NCBI RefSeq assembly: GCF_014191305.1
Contig: NZ_JACHWJ010000004.1
Span: forward strand, 186,001-250,000
DNA length: 64,000 bases
Direction: 5' to 3'
From: Pseudoclavibacter helvolus
Lineage (GTDB): Bacteria; Actinomycetota; Actinomycetes; Actinomycetales; Microbacteriaceae
The notes beneath the pieces are model-generated. The model had not been told where the DNA came from. It saw nothing but the letters and a program-made list of their open reading frames with translations, and did not search any database. This document shows, piece after piece, positions 52,807 through 60,876 of this stretch (position 1 is the first letter of the stretch; each line of letters opens with the position of its first letter). The position numbers and the translations under genes are program-made.

Positions 52807-52834
52807 CCGCCGCGCCTCTTGCGGCCTCGTTCCC

Positions 52835-53377
52835 ATGGCCATTCGCTACTGGCTCGTCGTGCAGCCCTTCGATCGCGCCCTCGCGATGGTCGAGGGCGGC
52901 TTTGTACAGGCGCCGTGGGGAGTGCTCGAGGGAGTCGAACAGATGCGGGTCTCCGATGGGGTCGCCCTGTACTGCCCGCGCGAGGTGAACCCAGACGGCG
53001 AGCCGCTGCGCAGCGTCGTGCAGGCGGGGTACGTGCTCGACGACGAACCGTATCGGGCGGGTGGGCGCGGGTCGTCGCCCTGGCGCCGTGAGGTGCAGTG
53101 GATGCGCGAGTCGCGCCCCGCGCCCATCCGTCCGCTGCGCGACCTGCTTGATCTGACCCGCAACGACAAGTACTGGGGCGAACGGCTTCGCGCGGGCTGG
53201 CTCGAGCTGTCGCGCAGGGACTTCGAGATCTTCGAGGATGCGGTCAGGCGGCCTTCGCCGGAGCCGAGCGCACTCGGCATGGGGCTCATCCGCGAGACGG
53301 GCCTCGCGCAGACGGAGCAGTCGTCGGGCTACCGTGACGCTGATCCGGGCGAGGACCCGTACGCGATCCGTTTCTGA
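52835..53377 (+). CDS. EVE-domain protein
   Basis: 180 residues. IRYWLVVQPFDRALAMVEGG at the N-terminus and later VSDGVALYCPREVN resemble the PUA-like EVE domain that binds modified nucleotides. A second half (WMRESRPAPIRPLRDLLDLT, WGERLRAGWLELSRRDFEIF) completes the fold. Function unknown; EVE proteins often accompany RNA or DNA modification systems, but none is seen nearby. ATG at 52835, 28 nt after the DUF4916 stop, without a clear ribosome-binding site. Confidence 0.8.
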   Translation: MAIRYWLVVQPFDRALAMVEGGFVQAPWGVLEGVEQMRVSDGVALYCPREVNPDGEPLRSVVQAGYVLDDEPYRAGGRGSSPWRREVQWMRESRPAPIRPLRDLLDLTRNDKYWGERLRAGWLELSRRDFEIFEDAVRRPSPEPSALGMGLIRETGLAQTEQSSGYRDADPGEDPYAIRF

Positions 53378-53425
53378 GCATCCCGCGCCTGACCATTCGG
53401 CGTGCAACCGCGCGTTTGGGGGCGC

Positions 53426-53436
53426 ATGTGACACAT
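53426..53436. promoter_or_regulatory. GntR-type operator, copy 1
   Basis: ATGTGACACAT, a perfect palindrome overlapping a possible -10 (CATTAT, 53434-53439) just before the GntR/FCD gene. One of three rTGT-N3-ACAT sites in this locus. Confidence 0.55.
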
Positions 53437-53514
53437 TATTGAGTGTGCGTAACGAACACCGCTGAGGTGTGCTTACGCTTTCCGACCACAGTGAGCTCAA
53501 TGAACGGGGTGTCC

Positions 53515-54189
53515 ATGATCGACGCGTTGGACTTCAGGCCAGCGGCGCAGCAGTCGAGTCTGCGCGCCACGATCGAGGATTCGGTCGCCGCCGCGATCGT
53601 CTCCGGGGGCCTGGCGGCGGGCGAGCTTGTCTCGGTCCCAGCGCTTGCGGCCAGGTTCGAGGTGTCGGCGACCCCCGTCCGGGAGGCGATGCTCAACCTC
53701 GAGAAGCTGGGGTTCGTGGAGCCGGTCCGGAATAAGGGCTTCCGCGTTACGCACGTCTCGGTCGAGGAGTTGCGGCAGATCGTCGAGGTCAGGCAGATGC
53801 TCGAGGTGCCCGTCGTGCGCGAACTCGCCGCAGACTTCCCGGAGGGTCCACGGACGGAGCTGCACGACCTCGCGACCCGGATCGACGCGGCCTCGGCCGC
53901 TGGTGACCTGCCGCTGTACCTCGCCGTCGATATCGAGTTCCACGCCAAGCTGCTGAGCCTCGCCGGCAACGACCGGCTCGTGTCGATCGTCACGGCGCTC
54001 CGGCGTCAGACGCGGCTCACGGGGCTGACGGAGATGCTGGGCTCCGAGGAGCTCACCGCCTCGTCGCGTGAGCACGCCGAGCTGCTTGTGCTCCTCGAAG
54101 CTGGCAAAGCGGATGAAGCTGCCGAGCTCATGCATCGCCACATCGGCCATGTTGTCGGCTGGTGGGCTGGCCTACCCGAAGAGGCTTAA
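53515..54189 (+). CDS. GntR/FCD-family regulator of the hydroxyproline locus
   Basis: 224 residues from the ATG at 53515 (MIDALDF); ATG 53500 or GTG 53443 are alternatives. Winged helix: LRATIEDSVAAAIVSGGLAA, VPALAARFEVSATPVREAML, LEKLGFVEPVRNKGFRVT; FCD domain with VDIEFHAKLLSLAGNDRLV. First gene of a plus-strand block encoding amino-acid uptake and hydroxyproline breakdown. Palindromes upstream of it and two downstream units suggest that it regulates itself and them. Ligand not known; a pathway intermediate is expected. Confidence 0.87.
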   Translation: MIDALDFRPAAQQSSLRATIEDSVAAAIVSGGLAAGELVSVPALAARFEVSATPVREAMLNLEKLGFVEPVRNKGFRVTHVSVEELRQIVEVRQMLEVPVVRELAADFPEGPRTELHDLATRIDAASAAGDLPLYLAVDIEFHAKLLSLAGNDRLVSIVTALRRQTRLTGLTEMLGSEELTASSREHAELLVLLEAGKADEAAELMHRHIGHVVGWWAGLPEEA

Positions 54190-54274
54190 CAAACCCTCCA
54201 CCTAGCGAAACACTTTGTAACAACTGTGTTTCAAGCGTGCGCAGGGGCCTTCTGCGGCACTCCGTCGAACAGTA

Positions 54275-54285
54275 ATGTGTGACAT
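54275..54285. promoter_or_regulatory. GntR-type operator, copy 2
   Basis: ATGTGTGACAT (ATGT-N3-ACAT), overlapping a possible -10 TAATGT (54273-54278), 55 nt before the binding-protein gene. Confidence 0.55.
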
Positions 54286-54339
54286 CCCATCACCGGAGAT
54301 GGTCCGGCGATTCTGACGTCTGTTCGGAAGGAACTCACC

Positions 54340-55539
54340 ATGACTGCACGTCGTTCCACCAGCCCTCGGGGTGCTGGCATCTGGAAGAGAGTGCTCCTCC
54401 CAGGAGCCCTCCTCGCAACTGCCGCACTGGCACTGACCGGATGTTCCGGAGGTGTCGCCGGAGGAGGCGACGCCGCGTCCGAAGACGGGCCCATCAAGCT
54501 GGGCCTGGCTGCCCCCTTCTCTGGCTCGGAGTCCGCCTTCGGCCCGTACATGGAGAACGGCGCCCAGATGGCCATCGACGAGCTCAACGAAGCTGGAGGC
54601 GTTCTCGGCCGCCAGCTCGAGCTTGTCACCGCCGACGACGCCTGTGACGCGACGAGCGCAACGGCCGCAGCGAACAAGCTCGTGACCGACGGCGTCGTCG
54701 CCTCGGTCGGCGGCTACTGCTCCGGCGCGACGCTCCCCACGCTCCCGATCTTCAACACGGCCGAGATCCCCATGGTGATTCCGGCCGCCAACTCGAACCA
54801 GCTGGTCGCGGCAGGTCTCGACAACGTGTTCCTGATCAACGGAACCGGCACGCAGCAGGCGCAGGCCATGCTCAAGTACGCCGAGAAGCAGGGCGTCAAG
54901 ACGCTCGCCCTCGTCGATGACAACACCGACTACTCGACCGACCTCGCGAAGTCCGCTTCCGAGCAGGCCAAGGAGCTCGGCATCGAGGTTGTGCTCGAGG
55001 AGTCGGTCAACGCCGGCGAGTCCGACTACGCGGCCAACGTCAACAAGGTCGTCTCCGCGAACCCCGACATGATGTATTGGACCGGCTACTACCAAGAGGG
55101 CGGCCTGATCACGCAGCAGCTGCGCTCGGCCGGCTACACGGGCAAGATCATGGTCGCCGACGGCTCGGTCGACGCGAAGTTCGCTGAGATCGCAGGCAGC
55201 TCCTCCGAGGGTGTGCTCGGCACGTTCACGCAGACCCCGGACATGCTCGAGGGCGCAACCGACTGGATCGACGCCTACACCGAGAAGTTCGGAGCGGCCC
55301 CCGGCCCGTACTCGACCCAGAGCTACGACGCAGTCCGCGTCGTCGCCCAGGCGATCGAGGATGCAGGCACCACTGAGGGGCCAGCGGTCATCGACGCGCT
55401 CAACGCGCTCGACGGCTTCGACATCTTCTCCGGACCCCTCACCTTCACGGAAGAGGGCACGCTGAGCGAGGGCGGCTTCGCCATCGTCACCGTCGGACCC
55501 GACGGCACCTTCATCCTCGAGGATGACCTGAAGAGCTAG
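54340..55539 (+). CDS. livK: amino-acid ABC transporter binding lipoprotein (LivK type)
   Basis: 399 residues. Signal peptide with lipobox LTGC near residue 35, then a type I periplasmic-binding fold: IKLGLAAPFSGSESAFG, QMAIDELNEAGGVLGRQLEL, ASVGGYCSGATLPTLPIF, YGPYSTQ-like GAAPGPYSTQSYDAV. Delivers an amino acid to LivHM. Context with hydroxyproline-degrading enzymes suggests that the ligand is hydroxyproline or proline rather than leucine. ATG at 54340 with GGAAGGA upstream. Confidence 0.87.
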   Translation: MTARRSTSPRGAGIWKRVLLPGALLATAALALTGCSGGVAGGGDAASEDGPIKLGLAAPFSGSESAFGPYMENGAQMAIDELNEAGGVLGRQLELVTADDACDATSATAAANKLVTDGVVASVGGYCSGATLPTLPIFNTAEIPMVIPAANSNQLVAAGLDNVFLINGTGTQQAQAMLKYAEKQGVKTLALVDDNTDYSTDLAKSASEQAKELGIEVVLEESVNAGESDYAANVNKVVSANPDMMYWTGYYQEGGLITQQLRSAGYTGKIMVADGSVDAKFAEIAGSSSEGVLGTFTQTPDMLEGATDWIDAYTEKFGAAPGPYSTQSYDAVRVVAQAIEDAGTTEGPAVIDALNALDGFDIFSGPLTFTEEGTLSEGGFAIVTVGPDGTFILEDDLKS

Positions 55540-55548
55540 TCAGCCACG

Positions 55549-55579
55549 GCGGGCGGGGAGGGAACTCCCCGCCCGCTTC
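55549..55579 (+). terminator. hairpin between binding-protein and permease genes
   Basis: 11-bp stem GCGGGCGGGGA (55549-55559) with 55566-55576, then TTCT. Probably a partial terminator or mRNA stabiliser that raises binding-protein output relative to the membrane genes. Confidence 0.6.
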
Positions 55580-55596
55580 TGCAGTCAGGAACCACT

Positions 55597-56487
55597 GTGA
55601 TTCAACTCATCATCGACGGGCTCTTCGTCGGATCCTTCTATGCGCTCGTGGCGCTCGGCTACAGCATGGTGTACGGCATCATCAAGCTGCTCAACTTCGC
55701 TCACGGCGACGTCTACATGGTCGGCGCGTTCGCCGGCCTCACTATCTTCTCCGCGTTCTCCGGCCTCGCCGGGGGCGGCATCCTCTCGATCCTGCTCGTC
55801 ATGCTCCTCGCGATGATCTTCACCGGCATCCTCGGCGTGACCATCGAGCGGGTCGCCTACCGCCCGCTGCGCTCGAGCCCGAGGCTCGCGGTGCTCATCA
55901 CGGCGGTCGGAATGTCGTTCATCCTCGAGTACGGCGTGCGCCAGATCTTCGGGCCAGACCCCAAGGTGTACCCGACGCGTCTCGAAGGCGAGACGCTCGA
56001 TCTCCTCGGCGGCCGCATCACGATGCCGCAGATCGTGATGATGCTCGTCGCGGCCGCCCTCATGTTCGGCCTCAACACGTACATCATGCGCTCGCGCGAC
56101 GGTCGTGCCATGCGAGCCATCGCGCTCGACCCGACGGCCGCGCAGCTCATGGGCGTCAACGTCAACAAGGTCATCTCGCGCACCTTCTTCATCGGCTCCG
56201 CCCTCGCCGGTGCCGCCGGCGTCATGGCTGGCGCCTACTACGGAACGATCGACTTCCTCGCCGGCTTCGTCATCGGGTTGAAGGCCTTCACGGCCGCCGT
56301 CATCGGCGGTATCGGAAACCTGTACGGCGCCATGCTCGGCGGGCTGGTGCTCGGCTTGCTCGAGGCGTTCGGCACCCACTGGCTCGGCGGAGAATGGCGA
56401 GACGTCTTCTCGTTCGCGTGCCTGATCCTCTTCCTGTCCTTCAGACCGACCGGCATCCTCGGTGCTCGCGTCGTGGAACGGATGTGA
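55597..56487 (+). CDS. livH: amino-acid ABC transporter permease (LivH type)
   Basis: 296 residues, about eight helices. DGLFVGSFYALVALGYSMVY and GIIKLLNFAHGDVYMVGAF at the N-terminus, the cytoplasmic RAIALDPTAAQLMGVNVNKV coupling loop, and KAFTAAVIGGIGNLYGAMLG are LivH signatures. GTG start at 55597. Pairs with LivM; the next gene starts 4 nt after its stop. Confidence 0.9.
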   Translation: MIQLIIDGLFVGSFYALVALGYSMVYGIIKLLNFAHGDVYMVGAFAGLTIFSAFSGLAGGGILSILLVMLLAMIFTGILGVTIERVAYRPLRSSPRLAVLITAVGMSFILEYGVRQIFGPDPKVYPTRLEGETLDLLGGRITMPQIVMMLVAAALMFGLNTYIMRSRDGRAMRAIALDPTAAQLMGVNVNKVISRTFFIGSALAGAAGVMAGAYYGTIDFLAGFVIGLKAFTAAVIGGIGNLYGAMLGGLVLGLLEAFGTHWLGGEWRDVFSFACLILFLSFRPTGILGARVVERM

Positions 56488-56491
56488 TCCC

Positions 56492-57622
56492 ATGACCGAC
56501 ATCAGACTCCAGGCGCCTGCGCCGACCGTCGAACGACCGACCCCACGCAAGGGGCTACTGAATCCAAAGACGTTCATGAACCTCGTCGGGCTCGTGCTGT
56601 TCCTGTTCGCGTTCCTGCTCCCGTTCATCAACGCGACGCCCTACGTCATCTCCATCGGCACCTCGGCGATGATCTACATCATGCTCGCGATGGGCCTCAA
56701 CATCGTCGTCGGCTACGCGGGTCTCCTCGACCTCGGCTACTACGCATTCTTCGCGGTCGGCGCGTACACGGCGGGCGTCCTCAACACCCTGCTCGATATG
56801 CCGCTCATCGCGACCATCCCGTTTGTCATCGTCGCGTGCATCCTCGCGGGCCTCATCATCGGCGGCCCGACGCTTCGGCTGCGCAGCGACTACCTCGCCA
56901 TCGTGACGCTCGGCTTCGGAGAGATCATCCGCCTCACGGCCAACAACCTCGAGGTCACGGGCGGTCCCTCGGGAATCTCCGGCATCGACACGTTCGAGTT
57001 CTTCGGATGGTCGTTCGCCGACGGCCTCACGATCGGCGGCATCGAGTTCAACGGCAAGATCCTGCTCTACTTCCTCTGTGTCATCGTCGCGGGAGGGGCC
57101 GCGATCATCGCCGCTTCCCGGCTCGGCAAGGGCAAGATGGGTCGCGCCTGGCGCGCCATCAAGGACGATGAGGACGCCGCCGAGGCCATGGGTGTCAACA
57201 CGTACACGACGAAACTCGGCGCGTACGTGCTCGGCGCAGTGTTCGGTGGACTTGCTGGCGTGCTCATGGCCGCGCACCAGACGGCCATCAGCCCGACGTC
57301 GTTCGTGTTCCTCAACTCGGCGCTGCTGCTCATGGCGGTTGTGCTCGGCGGCATGGGCTCGATCCCCGGCGTCATCGTCGGTGCGCTGCTCGTCTCGCTG
57401 CTGCCCGAGATCCTGCGCGACTTCTCCGACTGGCGCTTCCTCGTCTTCGGCGTGCTGCTGGTGGTCATGATGATCTTCCGGCCGCAGGGTATCTGGCCTG
57501 CGACGGCCATCCTGCCGTTCCTCAAGTCGCGCGCCAAGGGCGAGCCGCCGTCTCCGAAGGACGGGTTCTCGGCCCATGAGGCGCCAGACGCCAACATCGA
57601 CCTCTCGAAGGAGCAGGCATGA
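56492..57622 (+). CDS. livM: amino-acid ABC transporter permease (LivM type)
   Basis: 376 residues, about ten helices. MGLNIVVGYAGLLDLGYYAF, LRLRSDYLAIVTLGFGEIIR, the EAA-like WRAIKDDEDAAEAMGVNTYT and GGMGSIPGVIVGALLV mark LivM. ATG at 56492 (MTDIRLQ), 4 nt after the livH stop; its own stop overlaps livG by ATGA. Confidence 0.9.
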   Translation: MTDIRLQAPAPTVERPTPRKGLLNPKTFMNLVGLVLFLFAFLLPFINATPYVISIGTSAMIYIMLAMGLNIVVGYAGLLDLGYYAFFAVGAYTAGVLNTLLDMPLIATIPFVIVACILAGLIIGGPTLRLRSDYLAIVTLGFGEIIRLTANNLEVTGGPSGISGIDTFEFFGWSFADGLTIGGIEFNGKILLYFLCVIVAGGAAIIAASRLGKGKMGRAWRAIKDDEDAAEAMGVNTYTTKLGAYVLGAVFGGLAGVLMAAHQTAISPTSFVFLNSALLLMAVVLGGMGSIPGVIVGALLVSLLPEILRDFSDWRFLVFGVLLVVMMIFRPQGIWPATAILPFLKSRAKGEPPSPKDGFSAHEAPDANIDLSKEQA

Positions 57623-58620
57623 GCCAGGGATCGGGCACGGGCGAGGTCTATGGGACCGCGCCGATCGATGTGCCGAAGACGGAGTCGGTGACCGCGGTCG
57701 CCGAGGAGTTCAGGCGGGCGCACGCGGGGGATCCGCTGCTGTCTGTGCGCGACCTTCGCCTGCAGTTCGGCGGCGTGAAGGCCGTCGACGGAACGTCGTT
57801 CGATGCGTACGCGGGCGAGATCATCTCGGTGATCGGACCGAACGGCGCTGGTAAGACGAGCGCCTTCAACTGCATCACGGGCTTCTATAGGCCGACGTCG
57901 GGAACGATCACGTTCGACGGCGTGGACATCATGCGTAAGCAGCCGTCGACCATCACGCGACTCGGGTTGAGCCGCACCTTCCAGAACGTGCGAATGTTCC
58001 GGGACATGTCGGTCATCGACAACGTGAAGACGGCCATGCACGCGCGCATCCGACAGAACGTGTTCCAGACCATGCTGCACACGATCGGCTACAAGAAGAT
58101 CGAGGCGCAGGCGCTCGAGGATGCGCGTGGCTGGCTCGATTTCGTCGGCTACTCGCTCGACGACGACCTGCTCGCGTCGCAGCTGCCGTACGGCGAACAG
58201 CGGCGCGTGGAGATCGCGCGTGCCCTCGCAACGCAGCCCAAGCTGCTGCTGCTCGACGAGCCTGCGGCTGGCCTCAACCACAACGAGAAGCAGGAGCTCA
58301 TCGCCCTGATCCGCAAGATCAGGGACCTCGGGGTCGGCATCGTGCTCATCGAGCACGATATGGGCCTCGTGATGGAGATCTCGGAGCGTGTGATCGTGCT
58401 CAACTTCGGCCGGGAGATCGCGGATGGGCTGCCGGAGGACGTCAAGAACGACCCCAGGGTCATCGAGGCGTACCTGGGTGTCGAAGATCCGGAGGACGAG
58501 GTCGCGGAAGAGGTCGCAGCGGAGGAGCTCGACTCGCCCGAACGGCCTCGCACCCTCCGCGACCGGATCGATGAAGAGGACATCGCGGAAGAGAGCTCCG
58601 CGGAGGAGGAACGGCCATGA
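57619..58620 (+). CDS. livG: amino-acid ABC transporter ATPase (LivG type) with acidic tail
   Basis: 333 residues. LLSVRDLRLQFGGVKAVDGT, Walker A IGPNGAGKTSAF, signature LPYGEQRRVEIARALA, Walker B LLLLDEPAAGLNHNE and switch His in LIEHDMGLVME. Compared with the usual 255 or so residues it has about 40 extra at the N-terminus and a Glu/Asp-rich tail of about 45 residues after YLGVEDPEDEV. The tail's role is unknown. Coupled to livM and livF by ATGA overlaps. Confidence 0.9.
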   Translation: MSQGSGTGEVYGTAPIDVPKTESVTAVAEEFRRAHAGDPLLSVRDLRLQFGGVKAVDGTSFDAYAGEIISVIGPNGAGKTSAFNCITGFYRPTSGTITFDGVDIMRKQPSTITRLGLSRTFQNVRMFRDMSVIDNVKTAMHARIRQNVFQTMLHTIGYKKIEAQALEDARGWLDFVGYSLDDDLLASQLPYGEQRRVEIARALATQPKLLLLDEPAAGLNHNEKQELIALIRKIRDLGVGIVLIEHDMGLVMEISERVIVLNFGREIADGLPEDVKNDPRVIEAYLGVEDPEDEVAEEVAAEELDSPERPRTLRDRIDEEDIAEESSAEEERP

Positions 58621-59327
58621 GCGTTGAATTGGAAGTGAAGGACGTCGACCTCTTCTACGGCCGCGTGCAGGCGCTGCGTGGTCTGTCGATCGAGGTCAAC
58701 GAGGGTGAGGTCGTTTCTCTGCTCGGCAACAACGGTGCAGGCAAGACGAGCACGCTCACGATGCTCTCCGGCCTCGCGAGGGCCAAGAGCGGAACGCTCA
58801 CGTGGCGCGGCAAGGACATCTCGAGTGCCAAGCCGTGGGACCTCGTGCGCGACGGGCTCATCCACGTGCCGGAGGGCAGGCGCATCTTCTCGACGATGTC
58901 GGTACACGAGAACCTGCTGCTCGGTGGGTACCAGGTGAAGGACCCGAAGGTCGTGGCCGAGCGCGTCGAGGAGTGCTACGAGCTCATGCCTCGTCTCCTC
59001 GAGCGGCGCACACAGCAGGGTGGCACGCTGTCTGGCGGCGAGCAGCAGATGGTGGCGATCGCTCGGGCGTACGTCGGCGGCCCGAAGCTGCTGCTGCTCG
59101 ACGAGCCTTCCATGGGGTTGGCCCCGCTGGTCGTGAAGCAGGTGATGGAGCTCATCGGGCGCATCAATGAGCGAGGGGCGACCGTGCTGCTTGTCGAGCA
59201 GAACGCGCGCGCCGCGCTCAAGGTCGCGCACCGTGCGTACGTCATCGAGCACGGTCACGTGACCTTGTCCGGTCTCGCGTCCGATCTTGCGAAGGACAAG
59301 GCTGTCATCGAGGCCTACCTGGGCTGA
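58617..59327 (+). CDS. livF: amino-acid ABC transporter ATPase (LivF type)
   Basis: 236 residues, normal length. VDLFYGRVQALRGLSIEVNE, Walker A GNNGAGKTSTL, HVPEGRRIFSTMSVHENLLL typical of LivF, signature LSGGEQQMVAIARAY, Walker B LLLLDEPSMGLAP. Completes the five-gene importer. A hairpin after it separates the importer transcript from the catabolic genes. Confidence 0.92.
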   Translation: MSVELEVKDVDLFYGRVQALRGLSIEVNEGEVVSLLGNNGAGKTSTLTMLSGLARAKSGTLTWRGKDISSAKPWDLVRDGLIHVPEGRRIFSTMSVHENLLLGGYQVKDPKVVAERVEECYELMPRLLERRTQQGGTLSGGEQQMVAIARAYVGGPKLLLLDEPSMGLAPLVVKQVMELIGRINERGATVLLVEQNARAALKVAHRAYVIEHGHVTLSGLASDLAKDKAVIEAYLG

Positions 59328-59335
59328 TGGATCCA

Positions 59336-59370
59336 CCTGGCCCGTCCCGAATACGGGGCGGGCCAGGCTT
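59336..59370 (+). terminator. hairpin after the importer operon
   Basis: 14-bp stem (59336-59349 with 59354-59367, one mismatch), 4-nt loop, then CTT. It ends the liv genes before the next promoter. Confidence 0.6.
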
Positions 59371-59397
59371 GCAAGGTCCGATGGTGTGTGACATATT
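59369..59397 (+). promoter_or_regulatory. promoter of the hydroxyproline dehydrogenase operon
   Basis: TTGCAA (59369-59374), 17-nt spacer and CATATT (59392-59397), 20 nt before the flavoprotein start. The operator at 59384-59394 lies in the spacer and touches the -10. Confidence 0.5.
59384..59394. promoter_or_regulatory. GntR-type operator, copy 3
   Basis: GTGTGTGACAT (rTGT-N3-ACAT) inside the candidate promoter. Third copy of the site seen at 53426 and 54275; binding would block RNA polymerase. Confidence 0.55.
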
Positions 59398-59416
59398 ACT
59401 TAGAGGAGGTGCGGAG

Positions 59417-60601
59417 ATGAGCAACTACGACGTTGTTGTCATCGGCGGCGGCATCGTGGGCGCGGCCTGCGCGGCTGAGCTCGCCGGCCGAGGTCGTCGG
59501 GTCGCGCTCATCGAGCGCGGTCGCGTTGCGAGTGGCACAAGTGCCCACTGCGAAGGCAACCTCCTCGTCTCGGACAAGGGGCCAGGCGCCGAGCTGGAGC
59601 TGTCGAAGCTCGCGAACGCGGCCTGGTCGAAGCTCGCAGGCACCTTCCGCGATGAACTCGGCGGTGACTTTCCCGATATCGAGTTCGAGGCCAAGGGTGG
59701 CCTCGTCGTGGCGACAACCGAGGGGGGAGCCTCCGCGCTCCTCGACTTCGCTGCAACTCAGCGCGGCGCGGACATCGCCGCTGAGTCGGTCACGCTGGCA
59801 GAGGCCCGCGAGCTCGAGCCCTGGCTCACCGACCGCGTGACCGCAGCCGTCTGGTACCCGGGCGACAGTCAGGTGCAGCCGACCATCGCGACCGAAGCGC
59901 TGGTTGCGCTTGCCCGGGTCCGTGGGGCGAGCATCCTGGAGCACCACAACGTGACGGGGGCTCTCCGTGAGGGCGGGCGCCTCGTGGGCGTGCGTACATC
60001 CGCCGGCGATGTGCGTGGCAACGACGTCGTTGTTGCTGCTGGTCCCTGGTCAGGTGAGGTGTCGGCTGCGCTCGGTGTGCCTCTACCCGTCCGCCCGCGA
60101 AGGGGAGTTGTGCTCGTGACTGCGAAGATGCCCCAGCGGGTCTTCCACAAGGTGTACGACGCCGACTACGTGGGTGCTGTCGGCTCGGGCGACGTCGGCC
60201 TCATGACCTCGAGCGTTGTCGAGTCGACGCCAGGCGGCACGGTGCTCATCGGCTCGAGCCGTGAGCAGATCGGCTTCGACGACGCCTTCCGCGCGAACGT
60301 GCTCAGCCAGCTCGCGGCGAAGGCCATCTCGATCTTCCCGTTCCTTGCCGAGACGGCGATCATCCGCAGCTACTCGGGCTTCCGTCCGTTCATGCCTGAC
60401 CACCTTCCTCTCATCGGGCCGGATGCGCGGCTCTCCGGCTTGTGGCACGCGACGGGTCACGAGGGCGCCGGGATCGGGCTCTCCCTTCCGACGGCATCGC
60501 TCATCGGGGACCTCATGGATGGCGCGGAGGCGCAAATTGACGCCGCCCAGTTCTCGCCGTCGCGCGACACGCTGGCCGGAGTGCTGGACGCTGTCGCATG
60601 A
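59417..60601 (+). CDS. D-hydroxyproline dehydrogenase, FAD (DAO-fold) subunit
   Basis: 394 residues. N-terminal NYDVVVIGGGIVGAACAAEL binds FAD; GTSAHCEGNLLVSDKGPG and RSYSGFRPFMPDHLPLIGP, ending ATGHEGAGIGLSLPTA, are typical of DAO-family amine oxidases. With the two following genes it makes a heteromeric HcnABC-like dehydrogenase that oxidises cis-4-hydroxy-D-proline to pyrroline-4-hydroxy-2-carboxylate. GAGGAGG precedes the ATG at 59417; the frame opened at 59327 is not used. Next gene overlaps by ATGA. Confidence 0.85.
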   Translation: MSNYDVVVIGGGIVGAACAAELAGRGRRVALIERGRVASGTSAHCEGNLLVSDKGPGAELELSKLANAAWSKLAGTFRDELGGDFPDIEFEAKGGLVVATTEGGASALLDFAATQRGADIAAESVTLAEARELEPWLTDRVTAAVWYPGDSQVQPTIATEALVALARVRGASILEHHNVTGALREGGRLVGVRTSAGDVRGNDVVVAAGPWSGEVSAALGVPLPVRPRRGVVLVTAKMPQRVFHKVYDADYVGAVGSGDVGLMTSSVVESTPGGTVLIGSSREQIGFDDAFRANVLSQLAAKAISIFPFLAETAIIRSYSGFRPFMPDHLPLIGPDARLSGLWHATGHEGAGIGLSLPTASLIGDLMDGAEAQIDAAQFSPSRDTLAGVLDAVA

Positions 60602-60876
60602 GTGAGCGCACAGGCGCAGGTAAGAGGGCAGAGAGGCCCGTCCGCATCACGGTCGACGGTGAGAGCGTCGAGGGAATCGAGGGGCAGAGTATCGCCGGAG
60701 TGCTGCTCGGCTCCGGTCGCATCTCGTGGCGCGAAACGGCCGTCGCGGGCAAGCCGCGCGGCCTGTTCTGCGGAATCGGCGTGTGCTTCGACTGCCTCGT
60801 GACGGTCGACGGAGTTCCGGATGTGCGCGCGTGCCAGCGGCGCGCGTGCGACGGCGACGAGGTGAGCTCACAATGA
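60598..60876 (+). CDS. D-hydroxyproline dehydrogenase, [2Fe-2S] small subunit
   Basis: 92 residues. RPVRITVDGESVEGIEGQSI and GLFCGIGVCFDCLVTVDG with RACQRR give four cysteines in the CxxxxCxxC...C pattern of a ferredoxin-like [2Fe-2S] domain. It is the small electron-transfer subunit of sarcosine-oxidase/HcnABC-type complexes. Coupled by ATGA on both sides. Confidence 0.87.
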   Translation: MSERTGAGKRAERPVRITVDGESVEGIEGQSIAGVLLGSGRISWRETAVAGKPRGLFCGIGVCFDCLVTVDGVPDVRACQRRACDGDEVSSQ

